From: an uncultured Winogradskyella sp.
GTDB taxonomy: Bacteria > Bacteroidota > Bacteroidia > Flavobacteriales > Flavobacteriaceae
Assembly: GCF_947498345.1 (NCBI RefSeq)
Contig: NZ_CANMJY010000002.1
Span: 332,552 to 396,551 of the forward strand
Direction: 5' to 3'
Length of the DNA stretch: 64,000 nt
A program made the position numbers and the translations under genes. This document shows, piece after piece, positions 55,012-63,771 of this stretch. Below the pieces are notes generated by a model. The model had not been told where the DNA came from, made no database searches, and was given only the letters and a program-made list of their open reading frames with translations. Each line of letters begins with the position of its first letter. The first letter of the stretch is position 1.

Positions 55012-55050
55012 CATCCCTTAGAATTTATAGTAACCCTAAAACTAATAACA

Positions 55051-55341
55051 ATGACAAAAGCCGATTTGGTAGCTAAGATATCTGATAAACTAGGAATAGA
55101 AAAAGGAGATGTACAAGCTACGGTAGAAACTTTTATGGAAGAAGTAAAATCATCTCTAGAAAGTGGTGATAACGTATATTTAAGAGGTTTCGGAAGCTTC
55201 ATTATTAAAACAAGAGCTGAGAAAACTGGTCGTAACATTTCAAAAAATACTACGATTAAAATACCAGCTCACAACATACCAGCTTTTAAACCAGCTAAAG
55301 TATTTTTAGAAGGTGTAAAATCTAATGTTGAAGTGAACTAA
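55051..55341 (+). CDS. HU-family DNA-binding protein
   Basis: 96 residues from the ATG at 55051. MTKADLVAKISDKLGIEKGD is the normal HU N-terminus; the longer frame starting at 54988 overlaps the promoter. The arm G-R-N-I-S-K-N-T-T-I-K-I-P near 60-72 contacts the minor groove, and F-G-S-F is present near 48. It bends and compacts DNA as a dimer. It lies just before the gene for a 29-residue basic protein, 30 bp downstream, and divergent from mutY. Confidence 0.95.
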   Translation: MTKADLVAKISDKLGIEKGDVQATVETFMEEVKSSLESGDNVYLRGFGSFIIKTRAEKTGRNISKNTTIKIPAHNIPAFKPAKVFLEGVKSNVEVN

Positions 55342-55371
55342 AAAAATATTAATTAAAAAGCATTATTTATT

Positions 55372-55461
55372 ATGCCAAGTGGTAAAAAAAGAAAAAGACA
55401 CAAGGTAGCGACGCATAAGCGTAAAAAACGTAGACGCGCTAATCGTCACAAAAAGAAATAA
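55372..55461 (+). CDS. 29-residue highly basic protein, AURKAIP1/COX24 (mS38-like) type
   Basis: An ATG 30 bp after the HU stop opens a frame of 29 residues starting MPSGKKRKRHKVATHKRKKR and ending N-R-H-K-K-K. About two thirds of the residues are Lys, Arg or His and there is no hydrophobic core, so it must fold on nucleic acid. Near-identical short proteins occur in other Bacteroidota and are annotated, from memory, as AURKAIP1/COX24-domain proteins, relatives of the mitochondrial ribosomal protein mS38. Most likely a small-subunit ribosomal component. A terminator starts 6 bp after its stop, so it is cotranscribed with HU. Its length explains why gene finders often miss it. Confidence 0.8.
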   Translation: MPSGKKRKRHKVATHKRKKRRRANRHKKK

Positions 55462-55467
55462 ATTGTT

Positions 55468-55493
55468 AAAAGTAGTTTTTCAGCTACTTTTTT
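55468..55493 (+). terminator. Terminator of the HU/small-basic-protein unit
   Basis: AAAAGTAG (55468-55475) pairs with CTACTTTT (55484-55491), followed by two more T. Starts 6 bp after the small protein's stop codon. Confidence 0.7.
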
Positions 55494-55564
55494 CAGTTTT
55501 AAAAAACGTTCTTTGATATAGAATTTAAGCGTATTTAATAGAGTACACTTAAGTTTGTTGGACA

Positions 55565-55689
55565 TTCTCGAATACTTCGAGAAATCCTGTGTCAAATAAT
55601 TGGGCGCATTTATATTTTTTCTATTAAAACGAAAAATGTTTAAATATGCCCATTAAGTAAAATCCATCTATCTCAATGAAGAGCTAGAT
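55565..55689 (+). promoter_or_regulatory. Structured leader of the RNase G/E gene (three hairpins)
   Basis: Hairpin A: TTCTCGAA-TAC-TTCGAGAA at 55565-55583, perfect 8 bp. Hairpin B: outer GGGC/GCCC plus ATTTA/TAAAT pairing enclosing TTTTTC/GAAAAA, 55602-55651. Hairpin C: ATCTATCTC / GAGCTAGAT at 55666-55689 with one mismatch, ending 13 bases before the ATG. Such a leader is compatible with feedback control of the enzyme on its own mRNA, as known for E. coli rne; here it is inference. Confidence 0.4.
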
Positions 55690-55702
55690 ATAAATTAACA
55701 TT

Positions 55703-57247
55703 ATGAACAAAGAATTAATCGTAAGATCGAGTTCAGATATTGTTGATTTTGCCTTATTAAAAGATGGAAAACTTATTGAATTACATAAAGACGAAGAGGA
55801 TAACAACTTTGCAGTAGGTGATATTTTTATTGCCAAAATACGTAAAGTTATGCCAGGTCTAAATGCCGCGTTTGTTAACGTAGGTTATGAGAAAGATGGT
55901 TTTTTACACTATCATGATCTGGGTCCAAAATTACCTTCGCTTTTAAAATTCATTAAACGTGTAAGCACAGGAAAATTAAGAGATTATAATCTCAAAGACT
56001 TTCCGATGGAAAAGGATTTAGATAAGCATGGCAAAATTGCACATGCATTAAAATCTAATCAATCCATTTTAGTACAAGTAGTAAAAGAACCAATTTCCAC
56101 TAAAGGACCACGCATTAGTTCAGAATTATCTATTGCTGGAAGATACATTGTTCTGGTGCCGTTTTCTAACCGTATTTCAATTTCTCAAAAAATTGAATCG
56201 CAAGAAGAGAAGGACCGCCTTAAAAGACTTGTTAAAAGTATCACACCTAAAGGATTTGGTGTTATTATTCGTACAGTAGCTGAAGGCAAAAAAGTTGCCG
56301 AGCTCGATAGTGATTTACAGAATTTGCTGAGCAGATGGACAGCAATGTGTAAAAAATTGTACAAAGCACATCACCCGACTAAAGTATTGGGAGAAATGAA
56401 CAAAGCATCCTCAATTTTAAGGGATATTTTTAATGATTCATTTTCTGGTATTGTTGTAGATGATGAGGAATTGTACCTACAAGTAAAAGATTACGTGCAA
56501 CAGATTGCACCGAAAAAAGAGTCTATTGTAAAGTATTACAAAAACGGAGTGCCAATTTTTGAAAAATTTGGTATAGAACGCCAAATAAAAACATCGTTTG
56601 GCAAAACCGTTTCTATGGCTAAAGGAGCGTATTTGGTTATAGAACATACAGAAGCTATGCATGTTATTGATGTAAATAGCGGTAACCGTTCTAACAAAGA
56701 AAAAAGCCAAGAAGATACGGCCTTAGAAGTTAATATGATTTCTGCTGCAGAGATTGCACGCCAATTACGCTTGCGTGATATGGGTGGTATAATCGTTGTC
56801 GATTTTATCGATATGGGACGCGCAGAAAACCGTAAAAAGCTTTACAACTATCTCAGAGATGAGATGAAAGACGACAAAGCAAAGCACAAGATATTGCCGC
56901 CGAGTAAGTTTGGTTTAGTGCAAATTACCAGACAGCGCGTTAGGCCAGAGCGCAATATAAAAACTAAAGAAGAGAATCCTAATTTAGTGGGAGGAGACGA
57001 AATCGAAGCGCCAATTAAAGTGGTGTCTCGCATTAAGCAAGACCTCGAAAGGATTTTAAAGAAAGACTATAAAAAGATAACCTTAAATGCACATCCTTTT
57101 ATAGCGGCCTTTTTAACCAAAGGGTATCCGTCAGTACGTACAAAGTGGTTCTTTGAACACAAAAAATGGGTAAAAGTTTTACCTAGAGATGCTTACACTT
57201 ATCTTGAATACCATTTCTTTGACAAAGATGGTAACAAAATCAAATAA
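55703..57247 (+). CDS. Ribonuclease G/E
   Basis: 514 residues, the RNase G size class without the long C-terminal scaffold of RNase E. S1 domain at about 38-125 (VGDIFIAKIRKVMPGLNAAF). Catalytic metal site: I-D-V-N-S-G-N-R-S near 322-330 and V-D-F-I-D-M near 366-371 supply the two Asp residues. Small-domain residues follow. It is an endoribonuclease for rRNA maturation and mRNA turnover. It sits downstream of HU and the small ribosomal-type protein but beyond a terminator, with a hairpin-rich leader of its own. A bidirectional terminator follows. Confidence 0.93.
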   Translation: MNKELIVRSSSDIVDFALLKDGKLIELHKDEEDNNFAVGDIFIAKIRKVMPGLNAAFVNVGYEKDGFLHYHDLGPKLPSLLKFIKRVSTGKLRDYNLKDFPMEKDLDKHGKIAHALKSNQSILVQVVKEPISTKGPRISSELSIAGRYIVLVPFSNRISISQKIESQEEKDRLKRLVKSITPKGFGVIIRTVAEGKKVAELDSDLQNLLSRWTAMCKKLYKAHHPTKVLGEMNKASSILRDIFNDSFSGIVVDDEELYLQVKDYVQQIAPKKESIVKYYKNGVPIFEKFGIERQIKTSFGKTVSMAKGAYLVIEHTEAMHVIDVNSGNRSNKEKSQEDTALEVNMISAAEIARQLRLRDMGGIIVVDFIDMGRAENRKKLYNYLRDEMKDDKAKHKILPPSKFGLVQITRQRVRPERNIKTKEENPNLVGGDEIEAPIKVVSRIKQDLERILKKDYKKITLNAHPFIAAFLTKGYPSVRTKWFFEHKKWVKVLPRDAYTYLEYHFFDKDGNKIK

Positions 57248-57258
57248 TATCTATTAGA

Positions 57259-57292
57259 AAAAAGCCCAATTGAAATCTCGATTGGGCTTTTT
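57259..57292. terminator. Bidirectional terminator between RNase G/E and aldo/keto reductase genes
   Basis: AAAAAGCCCAAT (57259-57270) pairs with ATTGGGCTTTTT (57281-57292) around a 10-nt loop. It serves both convergent genes. Confidence 0.88.
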
Positions 57293-57312
57293 GATTTTTA
57301 AAACTTAACTTA

Positions 57313-58350
57313 TTAAGGCGCAGGATTAGGAATCTCGGCATGCACTGCATTAATAGCTTTCATCACTTCTTCTGATAACGAAATATTAATGCTATCAATG
57401 TTTTCTTCTAATTGCTCTAAATTAGTTGCTCCAATAATATTACTAGTTAAAAACGGTCGTTCATTTACAAAAGCCAAAGCCATTTGTGCCAAAGCCATGT
57501 TATGGTCTTCTGCAATTTTTAAATAGCGTTTTGTGGCTTCTGTAGCTTGGGTTCCACTATATCGAGCAAACCTTGGAAATAATTTTAAACGTGCATTATC
57601 TGCGGCTGTGCCTTTTATATATTTTCCAGATAACACACCAAAAGCCATAGGAGAATACGCTAACAAACCAATACTTTCTCTGTGAGCAATTTCTGCTAAA
57701 GCACCTTCAAATGGACGGCATAATAATGAATAAGCATTTTGAATGGTAATCATACGAGGCAAGTTATTGTATTTAGCTTCTTCTAAATATCTCATTGTTC
57801 CCCAGGCTCCTTCGTTAGAAATACCAACATGTCTTATTTTACCAGATTTAATGATTTCATCTAGGTTATGAAGAATTTCATTAAAATTATCTTCCCATTT
57901 ATCATTTGGATTGTGTACATAGTCTCTTGTGCCAAAGAGTAGTGTTTCTCTTTCTGGCCAATGTAACTGATACAAATCAATATAATCGGTCTGTAAGCGT
58001 TTTAGACTATTGTCAACGGCTTCATTAAGTGCCACTTTGCTAAATCCAGTGGTTCTAATATGTGCTGTGTAATCACCTGGGCCTGCAATTTTAGTCGCTA
58101 AAACGACCTTATCTCTGTTTCCTGTTTTTGTAAACCAGTTACCAATAATTCGTTCGGTTTCTGCATAGGTCTCTGCTGTAGCTGGTACTGGATATAATTC
58201 TGCAACATCAAAGAAGTTGATGCCTTTGTCTATGGCTAAATCCATTTGTGCAAAACCTTCGTCTTGCGTGTTTTGATTTCCCCAAGTCATAGTGCCTAGA
58301 CATAGTTTGCTAACTTTTATATCTGTATGTGGTAGCGTAGTATATTTCAT
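57313..58350 (-). CDS. Aldo/keto reductase, Tas-like
   Basis: 345 residues from the ATG at 58350; a GTG two codons upstream is less likely. The sequence M-K-Y-T-T-L-P-H-T-D-I-K-V-S then L-G-T-M-T-W-G-N-Q-N-T and F-F-D-V-A-E-L-Y-P-V-P follows E. coli Tas closely. The catalytic tetrad is visible: Asp and Tyr in D-V-A-E-L-Y near 50-55, and the His of L-H-W-P near 128. NADPH-binding residues lie near 270-290. A cytoplasmic reductase of unknown physiological substrate. A short hairpin (58357-58374) sits 6 bp before the start. Confidence 0.92.
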   Translation of the reverse strand: MKYTTLPHTDIKVSKLCLGTMTWGNQNTQDEGFAQMDLAIDKGINFFDVAELYPVPATAETYAETERIIGNWFTKTGNRDKVVLATKIAGPGDYTAHIRTTGFSKVALNEAVDNSLKRLQTDYIDLYQLHWPERETLLFGTRDYVHNPNDKWEDNFNEILHNLDEIIKSGKIRHVGISNEGAWGTMRYLEEAKYNNLPRMITIQNAYSLLCRPFEGALAEIAHRESIGLLAYSPMAFGVLSGKYIKGTAADNARLKLFPRFARYSGTQATEATKRYLKIAEDHNMALAQMALAFVNERPFLTSNIIGATNLEQLEENIDSINISLSEEVMKAINAVHAEIPNPAP

Positions 58351-58356
58351 GTTCAC

Positions 58357-58374
58357 TTCCCACTAAAGAGGGAA
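58357..58374 (-). repeat. Short hairpin element, copy 3 (upstream of Tas-like gene)
   Basis: TTCCC-N8-GGGAA, with loop ACTAAAGA. In the sense of the downstream gene it reads ATTCCCTCTTTAGTGGGAAG, aligning with copy 1 (ATTCCTGCTTTCGCAGGAAG). Six bases separate it from the ATG, exactly as in copy 1. Confidence 0.5.
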
Positions 58375-58443
58375 TCGTATTAAATTAAACTTTTATTTTT
58401 TTAAAGAGATTGCTCTGCTTGACAGCTTACAATGACATTAAAA

Positions 58444-59403
58444 TTATATCTCACTCAACAGCTTAGAAATCTCATCTAATTTAGGCGTTAAAATCACTTC
58501 TATACGTCTGTTTTTTGCTTTGCCTTCTGCTGTTTCATTACTTGCTATAGGAGCATATTCACCACGACCTGCAGCAGTTAAGTTTTCAGGATTAATAGAA
58601 GCATTCTCTCTTAAAATATTTACAATTGCGGTAGCACGTTTTGTAGATAAATCCCAATTACCGCTTAGTTGCGCATTACCTTTATATGGATCATCATCAG
58701 TATGACCTTCAATTAAAATAGCTATATCAGGATTTTCTGCCAGTACACTTCCCAATTGCTGTACAGCTTTACGACCTTCGGTTCCAACAGACCAACTACC
58801 AGACTGAAATAATAATTTGTTTTCCATTGAGACATAGACTTTTCCATTGCGTTGCTCAACAGTTAAACCTTTACCTTCAAAATTGGTCAAGGCTTTAGAA
58901 ATAGCATCTTTTAAAGCACGCATGTTCGCATCTTTTGCTGCTATAACACTTTCGAGTTCAGCAACACGTTTAGAACGGTTTTCTAATTCTTTTTTAAGGT
59001 TATTAAGGCGTTCACTTTCTGTAGCTAAAGCTTGTTCTTTGGCTTCAAGTTTAGCTAAAAGCTCTCGGTTCTTTTTAGAGTTCTTTGCAATTTCGGTAGA
59101 GCTATTCTTTTCTAGTGCTTCGTACGAGGCCTTAAGATTATCTAGATTTGTTTTAGTAGCAGCATAGTCCGAACGTAGTTGGTCTCGTTCCTTTACAGCA
59201 CTATCATAGGCAGATTGTAAGCTATTTAAGTCATTAGAGAGCTTTGTTTTATCATTAGAAAGTGTCTCTAACTCATCTGTTAAGGACCGGTTTTCTTTTT
59301 TAAGGTTAGCATACTTGTCTTCAAGATCTGTGTAGATTTTTTTTGAAACACAAGATGTAAATAAACTTAATGTTAAGGTGATTAATAAAAGTCGTTTAAT
59401 CAT
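58444..59403 (-). CDS. OmpA-family lipoprotein with long coiled coil
   Basis: 319 residues. Lipobox F-T-S-C at about residue 18. Residues about 22-175 form a heptad-rich coiled coil (LEDKYANLKKENRSLTDELE). The OmpA C-terminal domain (about 190-315) has I-E-G-H-T-D-D-D-P near 228 and L-S-T-K-R-A-T-A-I-V and N-R-R-I-E-V near 300, the Asp and Arg that hold diaminopimelate of peptidoglycan. It tethers the outer membrane to the cell wall. It precedes nothing on its strand for 94 bp; xth lies 10 bp upstream. Confidence 0.93.
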   Translation of the reverse strand: MIKRLLLITLTLSLFTSCVSKKIYTDLEDKYANLKKENRSLTDELETLSNDKTKLSNDLNSLQSAYDSAVKERDQLRSDYAATKTNLDNLKASYEALEKNSSTEIAKNSKKNRELLAKLEAKEQALATESERLNNLKKELENRSKRVAELESVIAAKDANMRALKDAISKALTNFEGKGLTVEQRNGKVYVSMENKLLFQSGSWSVGTEGRKAVQQLGSVLAENPDIAILIEGHTDDDPYKGNAQLSGNWDLSTKRATAIVNILRENASINPENLTAAGRGEYAPIASNETAEGKAKNRRIEVILTPKLDEISKLLSEI

Positions 59404-59413
59404 GATTTATGTT

Positions 59414-60175
59414 TTAAAATTCTAGTTCTAATAAAATTGGACAATGATCGCTGTGTACTGCTTCAGTGAGTATAACGCTTCGTTTAATATTTTCTTGCAA
59501 AGGTGTACTTGCCATCGCGTAGTCTAAACGCCAGCCTTTATTATTTGCTCTGGCATTAGCTCTATAGCTCCACCACGAAAACTCTTGTTTTTCAGGGTGT
59601 AGATAACGGTAACTATCAATAAAGCCACTGTTAATAAAGTTTCCTAACCATTCACGCTCTTCTGGTAAAAACCCGGAAACCCCTTTCATTTTTGGGTTGT
59701 GAATGTCTATGGCTTCATGACAAATATTATAATCGCCACAAACCACTAAGTTTGGCTTTTCCTTTTGAAGATTATTTAAATAGCTATGGATTAGATCCAT
59801 ATACTCAAACTTATGGGCTAACCTGGCATCATTAGTTCCAGAAGGTAAATACATACTCATTACAGAGACATCGTCAAAATCTGCTCTAATGTTCCTACCT
59901 TCAAAATCCATAGATGCGATACCAGTACCAAATTCAATATGGTTTGGTTCTGTCTTTGATAGTATGGCAACTCCGCTATACCCTTTTTTCTGTGCACTAA
60001 ACCAATAATTATAGGCATAGCCTGCATCTTTAAACAAACTAAGGTCGAGCTGTTCTTTCATAGCTTTAATTTCTTGTAAACAAATTACATCCGGATTTGT
60101 AGCTTTTAACCAATCAATAAAGCCTTTATTTACGGCAGCTCTAATACCGTTAACGTTATAAGATGTTATTTTCAT
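59414..60175 (-). CDS. xth: Exodeoxyribonuclease III
   Basis: 253 residues, typical length. Exonuclease-endonuclease-phosphatase fold with S-Y-N-V-N-G-I-R-A near 4-12, L-Q-E-I-K near 34-38 (metal Glu), C-G-D-Y-N-I near 145-150 (Asp/Asn), and S-D-H-C-P near 243-247 (Asp-His). It works as the AP endonuclease of base excision repair, complementing the nearby mutY. It shares a strand with the OmpA-like gene (10 bp downstream) and is divergent from the large outer-membrane protein gene. Confidence 0.96.
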   Translation of the reverse strand: MKITSYNVNGIRAAVNKGFIDWLKATNPDVICLQEIKAMKEQLDLSLFKDAGYAYNYWFSAQKKGYSGVAILSKTEPNHIEFGTGIASMDFEGRNIRADFDDVSVMSMYLPSGTNDARLAHKFEYMDLIHSYLNNLQKEKPNLVVCGDYNICHEAIDIHNPKMKGVSGFLPEEREWLGNFINSGFIDSYRYLHPEKQEFSWWSYRANARANNKGWRLDYAMASTPLQENIKRSVILTEAVHSDHCPILLELEF

Positions 60176-60342
60176 ACAATTTTTAATCTACAGAACTCAC
60201 TTCATATAAACGCCAGTGAGCTGCTCTTTTTAATTAAACTTTCAGTGTTCTGCTAAATTAAATAATAACCTACTTTTACACTATTATTTTAAGCCTGTTT
60301 TAACTTTAAAATATTTTAGGGTTTAGGCAGTTATTATTCTAG

Positions 60343-63300
60343 ATGAAGCAAGCGTTACAATTGGTATTAGTTTTATGTTCTTTTTTGGGGTTTTCTCAAG
60401 AGAATTCTAGTAACTATAAAAAAAAGCGTTTTGCAGTTAAAGATTCTATACAAATAGATTCTGTAAGTATTAATCCTTCAAAATTTGTTATAAAAACAAA
60501 AGATGGTAAAGTTTTAGATTCTACCGCATATACAATCGACTTTTCTAAAGCTATTCTACGTTTTAATCACTCTATTAAATTAGATACTATTGAAGTTGAA
60601 TACCTAAGCTATCCAAAATTTCTAACTAAAATTTATAAGCAATTAGATGATAATGTGATTGTAGATCGATCGGGTTCTGGTACGGAAGCTTTATATAAAC
60701 TCGAAAACACTAAAAAGCAAAATACCTTTACACCTTTTGATGGCTTAACTACATCTGGAAGCATCTCAAGAGGTGTAACGATTGGTAATAATCAAAACTC
60801 TGTATTAAATAGTGAACTCGATTTACAGATTTCTGGTAAATTGAGCGATAAGGTGTCTCTAAGAGCATCGATACAAGATGCTAATATTCCGTTACAAGAA
60901 AGTGGATATTCGCAACGTTTGGATGAATTCGATCAGGTGTTTATAGAGCTTTTTAGTGAGAACTGGAATATACGTGCTGGTGATGTTGATTTGGTAAATG
61001 CCAATAGTTATTTTGCTAACTTTTCTAAGCGTGTACAAGGCCTGCTGGTCAATGCCAATTTGAGTGAAAAAACTAATGTTTTTGCCTCAGGTGCACTGGT
61101 AAGGGGACAATTTACAACCACGCAATTTACAGCGCAAGAAGGTAACCAAGGGCCTTATAAATTACGTGGTCCTAACAATGAACTCTTTGTGCTTATTGTC
61201 TCAGGAAGTGAAACCGTCTATGTTAATGGTATCCCTTTAGAGCGTGGTGAGAACAGAGATTACATCATCGATTACAATGCTGGTGAAATTATTTTTAATT
61301 CTACCTATCCTATCACTTCCGAAATGCGAATCACAGTGGATTACCAATTTAGCGAACGTAACTATTCGCGATTTACTGTGTTTGGCGGTAGTTCCTATAA
61401 GTCCGAAAAACTAAGTCTAAATGTTTCTGTGTATTCTGAAAGTGATGCTAAAAACCAACCCTTACAACAAAATTTATCATCAGAGCAAACGCAAATTTTA
61501 GCTAATGCAGGAGATGATAGGAGTTTGATGGTTGCTCCATCTGCAACGTCAGAGTCATTTTCTGAAAATAGAATTCTATACCGACAAGAGATTATTGATG
61601 GGGAAGAAGTGTTTGTGTTTTCTCAAAATCCCGATGATGAATTGTTTAGCGTAAGTTTTTCTTTAGTTGGTGCTAATCAAGGTAACTATGTTTTGATGAA
61701 TAGTAATGCCGTGAGTAATATTTTTGAATATGTACCACCAATTGCAGGTGTACCGCAAGGAAATTACGAGCCTATTACGCAGTTGGTTGCACCAGAACGT
61801 TTGCAAATAGCGGTTTTAAATGGTCGTTATAAACCAACTGAAAAAACAGATGTATTTTTTGAATTGGCAGGAAGCAAGAATGATCTTAATCTCTTTTCTG
61901 GCATAGATGATGACGATAATGATGGCTTTGCAGGAAAACTAAGAGTAAATCAAAAACTCATAAAAACAGATAGCCTATGGAATTTATCGGCTTTGGTTGA
62001 TGCTGATTTTATTCAGAAGAATTTTAGAACCATTCAACGATTATACAGAGCAGAATTTAATCGCGACTGGAACTTAGATGATGATAGAGATGACCAAGGC
62101 AATTTTAATTTTGGTGATCAGGTGTTATTGACCTCAGGATTACAATTGGCACACTCTAAAAAAGGAACAGCAGCGTATAATTTCGAATACTTAGACTATG
62201 CAGATAATTTTAAAGGAAATCGCCATAACGTAACAGCAAATTTGCGTTTGGGTAATTTTAATATATTTTCTAACTCTAGTTTTTTAAATAGTGAAAGTAC
62301 CATAAACCGTTCTACCTTTTTAAGGTCATTTAATCGTGTTGTGTATGGTAAAGGGAATAAATGGGCAGGTGCAAAGTTTGCGATAGAAGATAACGAGCAA
62401 ACTGTAATTGCCACAGACTCCTTAACACCATTAAGTCAAAAGTTTACAGCTTACGAGGCTTTTGTAGGTATTGGCGACAGTACAAAAGTTTTTGCTGAAG
62501 TCGGATACATCAAACGTTTTAATGATAGCTTACGGAATAATTTAGTAGAACGCGTCAATACCTCTAACACATATTATTTAAAATCGCGATTGATTCAGAA
62601 TAAAAATACCAATCTGCAGTTGTTTGTAAATTTTAGAGATTTAAAAGCCGAAGATCAGTCTACTGAGGATGAGCAAAGTTTAAATAGTAGATTAAATTAC
62701 AACCAAAAATTCTTTAATAATCTTGTGATGTGGAATACCAGTTTTGAAACTAATTCCGGGACCTTACCACAACAAGATTTTACCTATGTTGAGGTTGAAG
62801 CGGGTCAAGGAGCGTACACCTGGATAGATTATAATGAAAATGGCATACAAGAACTCAATGAGTTTGAACTTGCCCAATTTGCCGACCAAGGCAGTTACAT
62901 TAGAGTATTATTACCTAATCAGATCTTTGTAAGGACACATCAAAATAGACTGAGCCAGACATTGACCATTAATCCTATTCAATGGAATAAATCTGAAAAT
63001 AAAACGAAGAAATTCTTTTCGCATTTTTATAACCAAACCTCATATTTAATTGATAGAAAAGTGCGTAGAGAGGGGAATAATTTTAGCCTTAACCCTTTTA
63101 AGGAAGATGAGGAAAATCAGTTGGCTTTAAACAATAGTGTACGAAATGTGTTGTTTTATAACCGAGGTAAACAACGCTATACCACATCGTACACATTTTT
63201 AACGAATACAAGTAGAAACTTGCTATCTATAGGATTTCAGGAGAATAAGTTAACCAATCATCAGTTGAATTTTAACCATAAGTTTGCCAAGATGTGGTTA

Positions 63301-63771
63301 GCTAATGCACTGGCTAGTTTTGGCACTGATGAAAGTATTAGTGAGAACTTTACCAATCGAAATTTTAATATTGAAGAAGAACGCTTTCAACCAAAACTAT
63401 CGTACTTATTTAGCGAAAATGCACAATTCGATGTGTTTTACCAATACACTTCAAAGCGCAATACCATAGCTGGTCTCGAAACCTTATCCCAAAATAATTA
63501 TGGAGTGTCCTTTACGTATAACAATGCTCAAAAAATTGCATTGACAGGTGAGTTTAATTTTTTTCAGAACGAATATGAAGGAGACCCCAACACACCTGTG
63601 GCTTACCAAATGCTGGAAGGTTTACAACCTGGAAAAAACTACACATGGAGTTTGTTAGCACAAAAGAAACTAACAAAGTTTCTGGATTTGAATTTAAATT
63701 ATTTTGGACGTAAAACAGAAACCTCAGAGGTAATCCATACAGGTACAATTCAGTTGAAAGCTTATTTTTAG
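60343..63771 (+). CDS. Large outer-membrane-like protein of unknown function
   Basis: 1142 residues. Signal peptide ends L-G-F-S-Q at 19. From about 130 the sequence is a long series of amphipathic beta strands (ELDLQISGKLSDKVSLRASI), and the last residue is Phe in L-K-A-Y-F, as in outer-membrane barrels. A segment near 285-320 (ETVYVNGIPLERGENRDYII then Y-N-A-G-E-I-I-F-N) resembles parts of other giant Bacteroidota envelope proteins such as SprA, but the length is half of SprA and I do not call it that. A Ca-type D-D-D-D-N-D-G loop lies near 525. Probably a barrel with a periplasmic N-terminal module (25-110). Monocistronic, no partner gene. Confidence 0.65.
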   Translation: MKQALQLVLVLCSFLGFSQENSSNYKKKRFAVKDSIQIDSVSINPSKFVIKTKDGKVLDSTAYTIDFSKAILRFNHSIKLDTIEVEYLSYPKFLTKIYKQLDDNVIVDRSGSGTEALYKLENTKKQNTFTPFDGLTTSGSISRGVTIGNNQNSVLNSELDLQISGKLSDKVSLRASIQDANIPLQESGYSQRLDEFDQVFIELFSENWNIRAGDVDLVNANSYFANFSKRVQGLLVNANLSEKTNVFASGALVRGQFTTTQFTAQEGNQGPYKLRGPNNELFVLIVSGSETVYVNGIPLERGENRDYIIDYNAGEIIFNSTYPITSEMRITVDYQFSERNYSRFTVFGGSSYKSEKLSLNVSVYSESDAKNQPLQQNLSSEQTQILANAGDDRSLMVAPSATSESFSENRILYRQEIIDGEEVFVFSQNPDDELFSVSFSLVGANQGNYVLMNSNAVSNIFEYVPPIAGVPQGNYEPITQLVAPERLQIAVLNGRYKPTEKTDVFFELAGSKNDLNLFSGIDDDDNDGFAGKLRVNQKLIKTDSLWNLSALVDADFIQKNFRTIQRLYRAEFNRDWNLDDDRDDQGNFNFGDQVLLTSGLQLAHSKKGTAAYNFEYLDYADNFKGNRHNVTANLRLGNFNIFSNSSFLNSESTINRSTFLRSFNRVVYGKGNKWAGAKFAIEDNEQTVIATDSLTPLSQKFTAYEAFVGIGDSTKVFAEVGYIKRFNDSLRNNLVERVNTSNTYYLKSRLIQNKNTNLQLFVNFRDLKAEDQSTEDEQSLNSRLNYNQKFFNNLVMWNTSFETNSGTLPQQDFTYVEVEAGQGAYTWIDYNENGIQELNEFELAQFADQGSYIRVLLPNQIFVRTHQNRLSQTLTINPIQWNKSENKTKKFFSHFYNQTSYLIDRKVRREGNNFSLNPFKEDEENQLALNNSVRNVLFYNRGKQRYTTSYTFLTNTSRNLLSIGFQENKLTNHQLNFNHKFAKMWLANALASFGTDESISENFTNRNFNIEEERFQPKLSYLFSENAQFDVFYQYTSKRNTIAGLETLSQNNYGVSFTYNNAQKIALTGEFNFFQNEYEGDPNTPVAYQMLEGLQPGKNYTWSLLAQKKLTKFLDLNLNYFGRKTETSEVIHTGTIQLKAYF

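Noticed and set aside
54988..55050. Longer N-terminus for the HU protein beginning at an ATG at 54988
   Set aside because: That ATG precedes the -7 element TATATTTG (55004-55011), so it would not be in the mRNA; the extra residues do not resemble HU. The ATG at 55051 gives the canonical start.
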